This document shows positions 37,216 through 46,196 of a stretch of DNA of 64,000 bases, piece after piece (the stretch's first letter is position 1; every line of letters starts with the position of its first letter). A program made the translations under genes and the position numbers. The notes beneath the pieces are model-generated. The model made no database searches. It was not told where the DNA came from and saw only the letters and a program-made list of their open reading frames with translations. Source of the stretch: Bacteroidales bacterium (lineage in GTDB: Bacteria > Bacteroidota > Bacteroidia > Bacteroidales > UBA10428). Location of the stretch: NCBI GenBank assembly GCA_016933335.1, contig JAFGBD010000027.1, forward strand, positions 1-64,000, given 5' to 3'.

Positions 37216-37728
37216 TCAGACGGGCCCTGATCCGGTTTTTTCTCCAAGTTCAATTATTTCAAGATCTTTGATTTTATCCTTTTCGATGTGAAACCTTACT
37301 ATTGACTGTACTTTATGCAGGCCGGTTTTTCCGGCTGCCCCGGGATTGATATGCAGAAGCCGTTTTTTTTTATCATACATCACTTTCAATATATGCGAAT
37401 GACCTGAAATAAACAGACCGGGTGGATTGTTGCTGATAAGCTGAATAACCGAGCGGTCATATTTACCCGGATGACCACCGATGTGTTTCATGAATACATC
37501 CACATCTTCGCACATAAACCTGGCCGATTCAGGGAAAGACATCCTTACATCGTGGTTGTCAATATTTCCGTAAACAGCTCTGAAAGGTTTAAATGCAGAA
37601 AGAAGGTCTGCAATTTCAATATTTCCAATATCCCCTGCATGCCAGATTTCATGGCAGTCTGCAAAATATTCATATATCCTTTTATCCAGAAATCCATGAG
37701 TGTCGGATAACAAACCGATTTTTGTCAT
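37216..37728 (-). CDS. YfcE/MJ0936-type metallophosphoesterase
   Basis: A 170-residue calcineurin-like phosphoesterase. Metal ligands are visible in order: D9-x-H11 (SDTHG), D33 (AGDIGN), N55 (GNIDNHD), a His-containing segment, and G-H-S-H near residue 120, followed by N-P-G. Family members hydrolyse phosphodiesters in vitro with Mn2+ or Ni2+; the biological substrate is unknown. The start at 37728 (MTKIGLLSDTHG) fits the family; a longer in-frame extension to 37830 would run into the divergent rsmE gene. It is 35 bp from rsmE. Confidence 0.88.
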   Translation of the reverse strand: MTKIGLLSDTHGFLDKRIYEYFADCHEIWHAGDIGNIEIADLLSAFKPFRAVYGNIDNHDVRMSFPESARFMCEDVDVFMKHIGGHPGKYDRSVIQLISNNPPGLFISGHSHILKVMYDKKKRLLHINPGAAGKTGLHKVQSIVRFHIEKDKIKDLEIIELGEKTGSGPV

Positions 37729-37763
37729 TTTTGCTAAATTTGGGAGATTCAACAGATAAAAAT

Positions 37764-38477
37764 ATGCATATTTTTTATACACCGGATATTCATAATCAGG
37801 AATCATACACATTGTCAGCGGATGAATCAAGACATTGCATCAGGATTCTGAGACTTAAAGAGAATGACGGGATTCAGCTGATAGATGGCAGGGGTAATCT
37901 TTATTCAGGCATTATTCACACACCTGATCCGAAAGGCTGTAAAATCATTATCAGAGAAATGATTCCGGATTATCACAAGCGGGGTTTCCATCTTCATCTT
38001 GGCATTGCCCCGACTAAAAATACCGACAGGTTTGAATGGTTTATTGAGAAATCAACTGAGATTGGGATTGATGAGATAACTCCGTTGTTATGTTCAAGAT
38101 CGGAAAGGGATTCGCTCAGGTTTGAGCGCCTGGATAAATTGCTGGTGGCCGCAATGAAGCAGTCTGTTATTGCTACAAAACCTGTTATAAATGAGTTTGC
38201 CGGAATGGAATTATTCATTAATGAGAAAAGAGACCATCCTGCCCAGAAATTCATAGCACACTGTAATGATGGAATTAAAAAAAATATTCACCGGTTATAC
38301 CATCCCGGAAAAGATGTCATTTGCCTGATCGGTCCTGAAGGTGATTTTACACGGGAAGAAATCAGATTGGCAACAGAGAACAATTATCAACCGGTAACAC
38401 TGGGTCTTAATCGGTTACGGACTGAAACTGCAGGAGTTGTCGCCTGTGGGATTTTTAATTTCCTGAATGATATTTAG
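37764..38477 (+). CDS. rsmE: 16S rRNA m3U1498 methyltransferase RsmE
   Basis: SPOUT-family enzyme that methylates U1498 of 16S rRNA in the 30S decoding region. Conserved SPOUT knot motifs are L-I-G-P-E-G-D-F-T-R-E-E and L-G-L-N-R-L-R-T-E-T-A-G-V at the C-terminus, with a small PUA-like N-terminal domain including S-R-H-C-I-R-I-L-R. The reading frame is open upstream to 37593, but that part overlaps the divergent phosphoesterase and lacks family character; ATG 37764 gives a 237-residue protein of normal length. Confidence 0.94.
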   Translation: MHIFYTPDIHNQESYTLSADESRHCIRILRLKENDGIQLIDGRGNLYSGIIHTPDPKGCKIIIREMIPDYHKRGFHLHLGIAPTKNTDRFEWFIEKSTEIGIDEITPLLCSRSERDSLRFERLDKLLVAAMKQSVIATKPVINEFAGMELFINEKRDHPAQKFIAHCNDGIKKNIHRLYHPGKDVICLIGPEGDFTREEIRLATENNYQPVTLGLNRLRTETAGVVACGIFNFLNDI

Positions 38478-38543
38478 TTAATGAACCAGATCTTTTTTAT
38501 AAGAACAATTATCATCCGGATAACCTGTTAGCATCAAGCCGGT

Positions 38544-38575
38544 GTACCATGCAGAATGATATTCTGGCAGGGTAC
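38544..38575. terminator. Hairpin between convergent rsmE and the DUF1015 gene
   Basis: An extended inverted repeat running from GTACC at 38544 to GGTAC at 38575, with one mismatch, one bulge and a short GAT loop. It lies 3 bp from the DUF1015 stop codon and 66 bp after rsmE. There is no strong T-run on either side, so it may act as a bidirectional terminator or an mRNA-end stabiliser. Confidence 0.5.
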
Positions 38576-38578
38576 CTG

Positions 38579-39826
38579 TTAATCCAGGCAATGCAGTACC
38601 AGTCCGCTTCTTAATTTTGGTTCAAACCAGGTGGTTTTCGGAGGCATGATATTCCCGGTATCTGCAATCCTGATGAGCTGTTCCATTGATACGGGGTAAA
38701 GAGCGAAAGCAGCTGCCATTTCTCCCGAATCAACCCTTTTCGTGAGTTCACCCAGTCCGCGGATTCCGCCCACAAAGTCAATCCTTGTTGATTTTCTCAG
38801 ATCGGTGATATTAAGAATCGGAAGAAGAACATGGTTGTAAAGGATAGTGACATCCAGACAATCAATTGGGTCATCATCATTGTATATATTTTTCCTGGTT
38901 GTCAGAAAATACCAGTCTCCACCGGTATACATTGAAAATTCATGCAGTTTTTGTGGTTTATATTCATTTTTCCCGATCTTTTTAACCTCAAAGGAGCTTT
39001 CAAGCTTTCTGACAAATTCAGCTGCAGTATTCCCGTTCAGATCTTTAACCACACGATTATAATCGATGATGGTCAACTGGCTTGCCTGAAAATGGACAGC
39101 CAGGAAATAATTATATTCTTCGTTCCCCTGATGGGTGCGATTCATCTTTTTCCTTTCTTCACCAACATGAGCTGCGGCTGCCGTACGATGATGCCCGTCT
39201 GCAACATAAGTGCAGGGCACGTTATTCTTAAAGATAACCTCGATACGGTTCACAAGGTTCTGGTCATCTATTACCCAGAGCTGATGGATCACGTCATCCA
39301 CTGCCCTGAAATTGTAAACAGGGTTGCTGCTGATCGCCTGGCTGATGATGGCATCCAGTTCCGGATTATCAGGAAATACAAAAAATACCGGTTCTGCATT
39401 AAAATTTGTAACACGAATGTGGTTTTTGCGGTCTTCTTCTTTATCAGGCCTGGTAAGTTCATGCTTTTTAATCACATCATTCAGATAGTCGTCAACCGAA
39501 GCACAGCCGACAATACCATACTGTGTCTTATCCCTGAAGGTCTGGGCATAGATATAATAACAGGGATCCGGATCCTGGATAAAAATTCCTGTCTGTATCA
39601 GATTTTCAAGGTTGCTCCTGGCCTTCTGATAGACCGGATCAGAATGAACATCAATACCCGGACTGAGGTCGATTTCTGATTTGGTAACATGGAGGAAGGA
39701 AAGCGGATTATCCTTTGCTTCTTCAAGGGCTTCATCAGAATTTAAAACATCATACGGCCGGCATGCAATCAGATGCACGAGCTCTTTTTTAGGACGAAAT
39801 CCCCTGAATGGTTTAACTACTGCCAT
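38579..39826 (-). CDS. DUF1015 family protein
   Basis: A 415-residue protein with the DUF1015 signature: V-K-P-F-R-G-F-R-P at the N-terminus, A-C-R-P-Y-D-V, Y-x-Y-x-Q-T-F near residue 93, and Y-V-A-D-G-H-H-R-T-A-A-A in the middle. The family is uncharacterised; its gene often follows serine biosynthesis genes in Bacteroidota, as here (serC, serA, DUF1015, all minus strand), which hints at a role linked to serine or PLP metabolism. That link is inference from position only. Confidence 0.82.
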   Translation of the reverse strand: MAVVKPFRGFRPKKELVHLIACRPYDVLNSDEALEEAKDNPLSFLHVTKSEIDLSPGIDVHSDPVYQKARSNLENLIQTGIFIQDPDPCYYIYAQTFRDKTQYGIVGCASVDDYLNDVIKKHELTRPDKEEDRKNHIRVTNFNAEPVFFVFPDNPELDAIISQAISSNPVYNFRAVDDVIHQLWVIDDQNLVNRIEVIFKNNVPCTYVADGHHRTAAAAHVGEERKKMNRTHQGNEEYNYFLAVHFQASQLTIIDYNRVVKDLNGNTAAEFVRKLESSFEVKKIGKNEYKPQKLHEFSMYTGGDWYFLTTRKNIYNDDDPIDCLDVTILYNHVLLPILNITDLRKSTRIDFVGGIRGLGELTKRVDSGEMAAAFALYPVSMEQLIRIADTGNIMPPKTTWFEPKLRSGLVLHCLD

Positions 39827-39941
39827 AATATCATATTTTCAGTTTACAGACATCAGCCATCGTTAACTGATAAATAAATACCTGTCATCGGGCAAAAACT
39901 GATGACCGCTGCAGATGATCCGACAGCTATGTAAATATCTG

Positions 39942-40865
39942 TTATTTATTTACCTGGAATGTTACGTCTCCCCTGGTAATAAAATTCACAATTTGTTTTG
40001 CTGCAGCGAGTCCTGCATTGATATTGGCTTCGGCTGTCTGGGCTCCCATTTTCTTTGGCGTAAAGAAATACCTGCCTTCATAGTTACCGGCAATCTGTTC
40101 TTTACAGTCCGGTGCGATATCCGATATATACCTGAAATCAGGTCTTTCACTGAAAATTTTTAATAAAGATTTTTCACAGATGATCTCTTTTCTTGCTGTG
40201 TTCACAAGCGTGGCACCTTCAGGCATTGCTGAAAACAGATCATAATTGACAGATTCCTTTGTCTCGTCGTTTGCGGGAAGATTGACAGACACATACTGAC
40301 ATCTACTGTACAGGTCTTTCACATCCCCTGCATATTTTATTCCGTCATTTTCAATGAGCACTTTATCGATATACGGATCATGTGCATAAACCTCCATACC
40401 AAAACACCCGGCGATATGGCCGACTATTTTACCTACATTACCATATCCATGGATGCCCAGAGTCTTTCCTCTCAGTTCGGTTCCGGATGTTCCGTTAAAG
40501 TAATTCCTGTCCAGGTAAATCATCATTCCAATGGCAAGCTCTGCAACTGCATTTGAATTCTGTCCGGGTGTGTTCATAACCACAATACCTTTTTCGGAAG
40601 CTGCTTCAAGATCAATGTTGTCATATCCTGCACCGGCACGCACGACAATTTTTAAATTCTTTCCTGCCACGATAACCTGCCGGTCAACCTTATCGCTTCT
40701 GACTATCATTGCATCGACACTGCTCACAGCCTTTACCAGATCGGCATGGTCAGTGTACTTTTCCAGTAATATCAATTCATATCCGGCTTTCCTGAAAATC
40801 TTACCGATACCGTCTTTTGCTACCTGTGCAAAGGGTTTTTCGGTTGCTAACAATACTTTTGGCAT
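39942..40865 (-). CDS. serA: D-3-phosphoglycerate dehydrogenase (Bacteroidota variant)
   Basis: Oxidises 3-phosphoglycerate with NAD+, the first step of serine synthesis. The 307-residue protein has the D-isomer-specific dehydrogenase fold: V-R-A-G-A-G-Y-D-N-I-D, nucleotide motif G-I-H-G-Y-G-N-V-G, and N-T-A-R-K-E with the substrate arginine. The usual catalytic histidine of the T-P-H-x-G motif is replaced: here the stretch reads TPKKMGAQT (Lys271-Lys272). I recognise this as the normal sequence of Bacteroidota SerA rather than decay. There is no ACT or intervening regulatory domain, so feedback by serine would have to differ from E. coli. It lies 28 bp downstream of serC. Confidence 0.88.
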   Translation of the reverse strand: MPKVLLATEKPFAQVAKDGIGKIFRKAGYELILLEKYTDHADLVKAVSSVDAMIVRSDKVDRQVIVAGKNLKIVVRAGAGYDNIDLEAASEKGIVVMNTPGQNSNAVAELAIGMMIYLDRNYFNGTSGTELRGKTLGIHGYGNVGKIVGHIAGCFGMEVYAHDPYIDKVLIENDGIKYAGDVKDLYSRCQYVSVNLPANDETKESVNYDLFSAMPEGATLVNTARKEIICEKSLLKIFSERPDFRYISDIAPDCKEQIAGNYEGRYFFTPKKMGAQTAEANINAGLAAAKQIVNFITRGDVTFQVNK

Positions 40866-40893
40866 AATCAGTTTAATTTTAAGAATTTCTAAA

Positions 40894-41964
40894 TCAGTTT
40901 TTTAGCTCAAACTCTTTCATGACTTCAATGAAGGCCTGTACGCTTTCTTTTGGCATGGCATTATAGATAGAAGCCCTGAAACCACCAACAGACCTGTGAC
41001 CTTTAATCCCCACCATTCCTTTGGAGGATGCATATTCGAGAAACCCGCTTTCAAGTTCCTTATAATTCTCATGCATCACAAAGGTCACATTCATGATTGA
41101 CCTGTCTTCTTTATCTGCCACTGTGGGAATAAAAAGTTTGTTCCTGTCGATCTCATCATAAAGCAATGCTGACTTTTCAATATTTATCCTGTGCATGGCT
41201 TTCAGACCGCCCAGGTTCTTCAGCCATTTCATTGTCTGGACACATGCAAAAACCGTTATACAGGCAGGGGTATTGAACAATGAGTTACCTTCGATATGTG
41301 TCTTATAGTTAAGCATTGTGGGTATGTTTCTTTCAAATTTGCCAAGAATGTCTTCTTTAATGATAACAAATCCCACACCTGCCGGCCCAAGATTCTTTTG
41401 TACCCCGCCGTAAATGATTGCATATTTTGAGACATCCATCGGCCTGCTCAGTATATCAGATGAGGCATCGGCAACCAACGGAACCGGAGAATCAATGTCT
41501 TTTTTAATTTCAGTACCATAAATGGTATTGTTGGTGGTTACATGAAAATAATCTGCATCGGTGGGTATGGTGTAATTTTTAGGAATATAAGAAAAATTCC
41601 TGTCAGCTGAAGATGCAACAACATCCACCTCTCCGAAGAACTTAGCTTCCTTGATGGCCTTTTTTGCCCATGATCCTGTTTCAAGGTAAGCTGCTTTTTT
41701 ATTGAGCAGGTTATATGGAACCATACAAAACTGAAGGCTGGCACCGCCCTGAAGAAACAACACAGCATATCCGGCAGGAATATCAAGTATTTCTTTCAAT
41801 AATGACTGGGCTTCTTCATTAACGGCTGAATACTCCTTGCTACGATGTGATATTTCCATCAATGACAATCCAATCCCATTCATATCTAAAATATGTTCTG
41901 CTGTTTTCTTAATCGTAAATTCAGGCATTATCGACGGCCCTGGATTGAAATTGTGTTTTTTCAT
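40894..41964 (-). CDS. serC: Phosphoserine aminotransferase
   Basis: PLP enzyme converting 3-phosphohydroxypyruvate to phosphoserine with glutamate; also used in pyridoxal phosphate synthesis. N-terminal motif HNFNPGPS (residues 4-11), the G-G-A-S-L-Q-F element near 73-79, and [11 protein letters not shown] with Lys190 as the cofactor lysine. The 356-residue length is typical. The ATG at 41964 ([10 protein letters not shown]) is chosen over an in-frame start at 41997. It heads the serC-serA-DUF1015 unit; no serB is in the window. Confidence 0.95.
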   Translation of the reverse strand: MKKHNFNPGPSIMPEFTIKKTAEHILDMNGIGLSLMEISHRSKEYSAVNEEAQSLLKEILDIPAGYAVLFLQGGASLQFCMVPYNLLNKKAAYLETGSWAKKAIKEAKFFGEVDVVASSADRNFSYIPKNYTIPTDADYFHVTTNNTIYGTEIKKDIDSPVPLVADASSDILSRPMDVSKYAIIYGGVQKNLGPAGVGFVIIKEDILGKFERNIPTMLNYKTHIEGNSLFNTPACITVFACVQTMKWLKNLGGLKAMHRINIEKSALLYDEIDRNKLFIPTVADKEDRSIMNVTFVMHENYKELESGFLEYASSKGMVGIKGHRSVGGFRASIYNAMPKESVQAFIEVMKEFELKN

Positions 41965-42158
41965 AGCTGATTTATTTTTATTTGTTAAACAATTCACAAC
42001 TCAAAATGTGGGATAAAAATAATAAATTAAAACAAGTTACAAGCATATTTCAAAGAAAATTGAGCAGATATTTTACCAACAACCAACCTGTTGAAAACCG
42101 GTTGATTCAGAGGAATGGGCTGATACCCGGTTCACCTGGATTTTCAGTAAAAGCAGTA

Positions 42159-42905
42159 TCAAAGTTCACTGAGTTTTACCAGGCAGTTATCCTTCAGTGC
42201 AGGAATAATTGTTGTCTGGTCAAAAGTATGGCAATACTCAATGACATCATCAAGTTTTTTCTGCCTGAGCCGGTGGCGCTGGGCTGCCTTTTCAATATAT
42301 CCCGTCAGGTCGGGTTTGGCCATGTGCCAGAGATCAACCGCAGCCAGCGTGGAATCACAGATGGTATCATACCTGTCATTGGCCAGTACCAGCTCAGACA
42401 ATGCACCGGCATAAAGGGTATCCTCGAGGTTAAACTTGTTTTTCCAGCCTGCACAAAGTACCAGCAAATCTCTTTTTTGTGAGATGACATATTTTGCAAT
42501 GGCAGTAATATTCAAATATGCCCCGATGAGGACACGGAAATGATTCCTTGCCATCATGATGCAGTTGGTACCGTTTGTTGTGCTGTATACTATTTCTTTT
42601 CCTGAAATTCGATCACGGGTGAAATTAAAGGGTGAATTTCCAAAATCGGCAAAATCCCTGACAATTCCGTCGCGCTCTGCAGCAACCATATAACCTTTGT
42701 TTTTATATTCCTGAGCCTCTTCGAGTGTGGCAACAGGAATGATCCGTTTTACACCGTTCATGAAGGCCGTACAGATGGCAGAGGTGGCCCTCAGGATATC
42801 AACAATCACGACAATGGCTTCAGGATTGGCAAATTCTTTAAAAATGGCGGGTGTAAAGCAGACTTCTATTTTGTTCTTATCATGCATCACTGGTGAAAAT
42901 TTCAT
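42159..42905 (-). CDS. 2-phosphosulfolactate phosphatase (ComB) family protein
   Basis: A 248-residue protein with the ComB pattern: V-D-I-L-R-A-T-S near residue 36-43, A-E-R-D-G, D-F-G-N-S-P, the T-T-N-G-T segment at about 110-114, and V-L-C-A-G-W with E-D-T-x-Y-A-G. ComB dephosphorylates 2-phosphosulfolactate on the way to sulfolactate, known from coenzyme M synthesis; in Bacteroidota it may feed sulfonate or sulfonolipid metabolism. ComA, ComC and cysteate genes are not nearby, so the pathway here is open. An internal ATG at 42887 is an alternative start. It follows gcvT by 70 bp on the same strand. Confidence 0.82.
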   Translation of the reverse strand: MKFSPVMHDKNKIEVCFTPAIFKEFANPEAIVVIVDILRATSAICTAFMNGVKRIIPVATLEEAQEYKNKGYMVAAERDGIVRDFADFGNSPFNFTRDRISGKEIVYSTTNGTNCIMMARNHFRVLIGAYLNITAIAKYVISQKRDLLVLCAGWKNKFNLEDTLYAGALSELVLANDRYDTICDSTLAAVDLWHMAKPDLTGYIEKAAQRHRLRQKKLDDVIEYCHTFDQTTIIPALKDNCLVKLSEL

Positions 42906-42933
42906 GAATTCAGATAACCGTTTAAATGGGAGA

Positions 42934-42967
42934 GCCCGATGCAGGTGCCCGATACAGGTGCCCGATG
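42934..42967. repeat. 13-bp tandem repeat between gcvT and the comB-like gene
   Basis: Two full copies and one partial copy of GCCCGATGCAGGT (second copy with A for G at position 8), at 42934-42946, 42947-42959 and 42960-42967. The array ends 8 bp before the gcvT stop codon. No function is apparent; such short arrays can change copy number by slippage. Confidence 0.85.
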
Positions 42968-42975
42968 AAAATTTT

Positions 42976-44067
42976 TTAAATGTCTCTGTAAAAAGGCAGC
43001 TTCACAACCAAGGCCTTGAGAGGTTTATTCCGTACCGCGACGAATATTTCCTGTCCGGCCTTGCTGTATGCTGTCTGCACATAGCCCATTCCTATTCCTT
43101 TCCTGCTTAAGGGTGACATGGTTCCTGAGGTGACATCACCGATTCTCTTTCCGCCCTGGTCAACGATTTCATAATGCTGCCTGGGAATCCCCCTGTCAAT
43201 CATTTCAAATCCGATCAATTTTCTGGTTACGCCCTGTTGTTTTTGATTCTGCAGAAATTCCCTGTCGATAAAATCCTTGTTTTCAACAAATTTTGTAATC
43301 CAGCCAAGACCGGCTTCAATGGGTGATGTGGTATCGTCAATATCGTTTCCGTATAAACACAGACCGGCTTCAAGCCTCAAAGTATCCCGTGCTGCAAGTC
43401 CGATTGGTTTAATCCCGTATTCCCTGCCGGCATTAAAGACTGCTTTCCAGATCTTTTCCGCATGCTCATTACCGAAATAGATTTCAAATCCCTTTGAGCC
43501 GGTGTAACCTGTTCTTGAGATAATGACTTCAGCGGCACCGGCCACAGATCCCGTTACAAAACAAAAACTGTCAATGGCGGAAAGGTCAACCGGCGTGATC
43601 TTCCGGAGCACCTTTTCAGCATCAGGTCCCTGGATTGCCAGCTGTGACATCCTGTCACTTGCATTTTCCAGTTCTGCACCCGTTTTCTGATTTTGCTTCA
43701 TCCAGTTAAAGTCTTTTTCTATGTTTGATGCATTCACAACCAGCATGTACTTTTCCGGTTCAAAGTAATAGATGATCAGGTCGTCCACAATGCCACCCCT
43801 GCCATTCGGGAAGCAGGTATACTGAGCTTTACCCGGTACCAGGCGGCTGACATCATTGGTGGTGACATATTGCAGAAAGTCCGGTGCCCCGGGTCCCTTA
43901 ACCCAGATCTCACCCATGTGCGAAACGTCAAACACACCGACTGCATTCCTGACTGTCAGATGTTCATCTGTAATGCCGGAATATTCTATGGGCATTTCAA
44001 ATCCGGCAAATTCTGACATTCGTGCTCCTAATTGCTTGTGAAGGTGATTAAAGGCTGTTTTTTTCAT
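42976..44067 (-). CDS. gcvT: Aminomethyltransferase (glycine cleavage T-protein)
   Basis: Releases ammonia from the aminomethyl-lipoyl arm of the H-protein and forms 5,10-methylene-tetrahydrofolate. The 363-residue protein carries the expected elements: D-V-S-H-M-G-E, Y-T-C-F-x-N-x-x-G-G-I-V-D-D with the folate-site aspartate, [18 protein letters not shown], and G-x-V-T-S-G-T-x-S-P. GcvH and GcvP are not in the window, as is common in Bacteroidota where the genes are dispersed. It has a good candidate promoter upstream. Confidence 0.96.
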   Translation of the reverse strand: MKKTAFNHLHKQLGARMSEFAGFEMPIEYSGITDEHLTVRNAVGVFDVSHMGEIWVKGPGAPDFLQYVTTNDVSRLVPGKAQYTCFPNGRGGIVDDLIIYYFEPEKYMLVVNASNIEKDFNWMKQNQKTGAELENASDRMSQLAIQGPDAEKVLRKITPVDLSAIDSFCFVTGSVAGAAEVIISRTGYTGSKGFEIYFGNEHAEKIWKAVFNAGREYGIKPIGLAARDTLRLEAGLCLYGNDIDDTTSPIEAGLGWITKFVENKDFIDREFLQNQKQQGVTRKLIGFEMIDRGIPRQHYEIVDQGGKRIGDVTSGTMSPLSRKGIGMGYVQTAYSKAGQEIFVAVRNKPLKALVVKLPFYRDI

Positions 44068-44467
44068 TTCAAGTAAGATTGTTTCCGGACAAAAGTATTA
44101 AAAATATGGGAGGTTGAAGCAATAAGTTTTATGTTTCGGAGAGCGACAGGTAATCCTGCGACACCCCTGCAGGCTGACGGCTGTAAGTAAATGATTTAAA
44201 TGCATTGGTCGGCAGGGTGTTATCATAAAACTGTGTAAGAAAGTGCAAAAGGATATCTGATGAAATTCAGCGCCATTCATCCTGAACATCAGAATTGATT
44301 TTGTTTGCTGAGATACTGTTTAGCTGCCTTCACGTATTGATTTGTTTTGCCATAAATATTTATATGCAAAAAGATTACGGGATTTGAAAAAATATTACCT
44401 TTACGGCTATTGTTAAGTTAATTAGTTAAAATCTTATCTGCAAAAAGTATCTCAGATCCCAAATCAA
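44068..44467. other. 400-bp intergenic region upstream of gcvT and the FISUMP gene
   Basis: Holds the gcvT promoter (44090-44122). A weak inverted repeat with arms starting ACACCC at 44161 and ending GGGTGT at 44220 is present but interrupted and far from either gene. A 63-codon minus-strand ORF (44098-44289) has no family character and I leave it out. No riboswitch of a known class was recognised. Confidence 0.5.
44090..44122 (-). promoter_or_regulatory. Bacteroidota-type promoter of gcvT
   Basis: On the minus strand TACTTTTG (44090-44097) matches TAnnTTTG, with TTG at 44120-44122 and a 22-bp spacer, the same spacing as in front of trpS. The -7 element lies 23 bp before the gcvT ATG, leaving a leader too short to fold a riboswitch. 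Confidence 0.55.
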
Positions 44468-46042
44468 ATGAAAAGAATTAATACTGTCATTTTTTATCTG
44501 GTCGTCATAATGGTGAATCTTAATGCACAGACTGTAACGGATTATGACGGGAATGTATATAATACTGTGCAGATTGGCAAACAGACATGGATGCGCGAAA
44601 ATTTAAAAACAACCCATTATTCTGACGGGAGTGTTATACCGTATATACCCGATCCGGTTGAATGGAGCTTGCTTTCAACAGGAGCATACAGTATATATAA
44701 CAATGACAGTTCCACCATTGAAACTTATGGTTACCTATATAACTGGTATGCTGTAATCGATGAAAACAATATATGTCCCGCAGGCTGGCATGTGCCTTTG
44801 GATGCCGATTGGACAATACTTGAAACATATCTTGAAGGGCGTGAAGTGGCAGGTGGTAAATTGAAAGAAGCAGGCATTTCTCATTGGGAAGACCCCAATA
44901 CAAATGCTACCAATGAGTCCGGTTTTACCGCCTTGCCGGGAGGCCTTCGTTTTCCTGACGGTGTATTCTATTCAATTGGCAGGAGAGGTTTTTTCTGGTC
45001 ATCAACAAAAAACACTGAAATCTATGCATGGCTCCGATACATGGAATGTACCAGTGAAAGTATATTTAAAACCAATTATGATAAACACAACGGATTATCA
45101 GTTCGCTGTATAAAGGACAAAGAGCTCACTGTTAACCTGGATAGCGGGTTAATTGCTCACTATCCTTTTAATGGAGATGCAAATGATTTATCAGGGAATA
45201 ATATTCATGGTGAAACACATGAAACGACTCTTACAGCCGACAGGTTCGGATATGAAAACAGGGCATTTGGATTTATTTATAATTCGTTTATTTCGGGTTC
45301 CGACGAAAATGACAATCTGCCTGCAGAAGGTGATCCGCGAACCATCGCAGCATGGATTAAACCGATTAATGCAACTGTCTTTAATGAAAAGACAATTTAC
45401 ACATATGGAAATCTTTCATATCGTTTTCAGCTTTATCTCGATAATTATGGAAAGCCTGCTATCGGATTTGACAATACATCATCCTTTAATTCAGGTGATT
45501 CAGCAATAAAAGATAGTATATGGACTCATATTGCGGGGGTATATGAAGGGCCATTGACAAGTTATTACAGAATTTATATGAATGGCAAAGAAAGTGCTGC
45601 ACCAAAATATTGCAGCGGATTACCGCTTTGTAACAGACCTTTTACATGGAACATTGCTCATGATCAGTTTGCAGGAGATGAATACAGGGGTTTTCTGGAT
45701 GATGTCCGCATATATAACCGGGTATTAAATTCATTGGAAATAGAGGCACTTTTCTCGGACACTATGTCGTATGTCACATCGATAAGACCAGATTTTAGTA
45801 ATTGTAATAAAGAAACAGAATTTTCCTGCCAGTTTATAAACAGTGATTATATAACAATTAAAACTGACCTTGTCAATGAATATCTGGTTACAATATATTC
45901 TCTCGATGGTATTCAAATAATTCAAAAATTATTTTATGATCGTGAAATTACTATCGATATTAGTTCTGTAGCTACAGGAGTTTATATAATCAAGGTTACG
46001 AATTCACAAGGAGTTTCAACAGGTAAGTTTATAAAACAGTAA
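44468..46042 (+). CDS. FISUMP / LamG-like / T9SS-sorted surface protein
   Basis: A 524-residue secreted protein. After a signal peptide (MKRINTVIFYLVVIMVNLNA) comes a FISUMP domain (~22-220), recognised by D-Y-D-G-N-V-Y-N-T-V-Q-I-G-K-Q-T-W-M, N-L-K-T-T-H-Y and C-P-A-G-W-H-V-P, ending in S-V-R-C-I-K-D. A LamG/concanavalin-like domain follows (~228-435) with A-H-Y-P-F-N-G-D-A-x-D-x-S-G-N and the late F-L-D-D-V-R-I-Y-N-R. The last ~75 residues are a T9SS sorting domain ending in T-G-V-Y-I-I-K-V. It is probably displayed on the cell surface and may bind carbohydrate, by analogy with LamG domains. No partner gene is evident. Confidence 0.82.
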   Translation: MKRINTVIFYLVVIMVNLNAQTVTDYDGNVYNTVQIGKQTWMRENLKTTHYSDGSVIPYIPDPVEWSLLSTGAYSIYNNDSSTIETYGYLYNWYAVIDENNICPAGWHVPLDADWTILETYLEGREVAGGKLKEAGISHWEDPNTNATNESGFTALPGGLRFPDGVFYSIGRRGFFWSSTKNTEIYAWLRYMECTSESIFKTNYDKHNGLSVRCIKDKELTVNLDSGLIAHYPFNGDANDLSGNNIHGETHETTLTADRFGYENRAFGFIYNSFISGSDENDNLPAEGDPRTIAAWIKPINATVFNEKTIYTYGNLSYRFQLYLDNYGKPAIGFDNTSSFNSGDSAIKDSIWTHIAGVYEGPLTSYYRIYMNGKESAAPKYCSGLPLCNRPFTWNIAHDQFAGDEYRGFLDDVRIYNRVLNSLEIEALFSDTMSYVTSIRPDFSNCNKETEFSCQFINSDYITIKTDLVNEYLVTIYSLDGIQIIQKLFYDREITIDISSVATGVYIIKVTNSQGVSTGKFIKQ

Positions 46043-46196
46043 CTCAGTTTGGCAGCATGCATGTCTTTCGTTCATTCTTATTAGAATAAAGTTGTAAATG
46101 AATTCGATAATCAACTATGGATGAATAATGAAATAACTTCTTAAGTATTTTTCTTTCTTGGCAAATGGATAATCAAGTCATCAAAATATACTAAAA

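Noticed and set aside
37593-37763. N-terminal extension of RsmE
   Set aside because: It overlaps the divergent phosphoesterase coding region and lacks family similarity; RsmE starts at 37764.
44101-44225. Possible glycine riboswitch near gcvT
   Set aside because: The gcvT promoter lies only ~20 bp before the start codon, and the sequence lacks the conserved glycine aptamer core.
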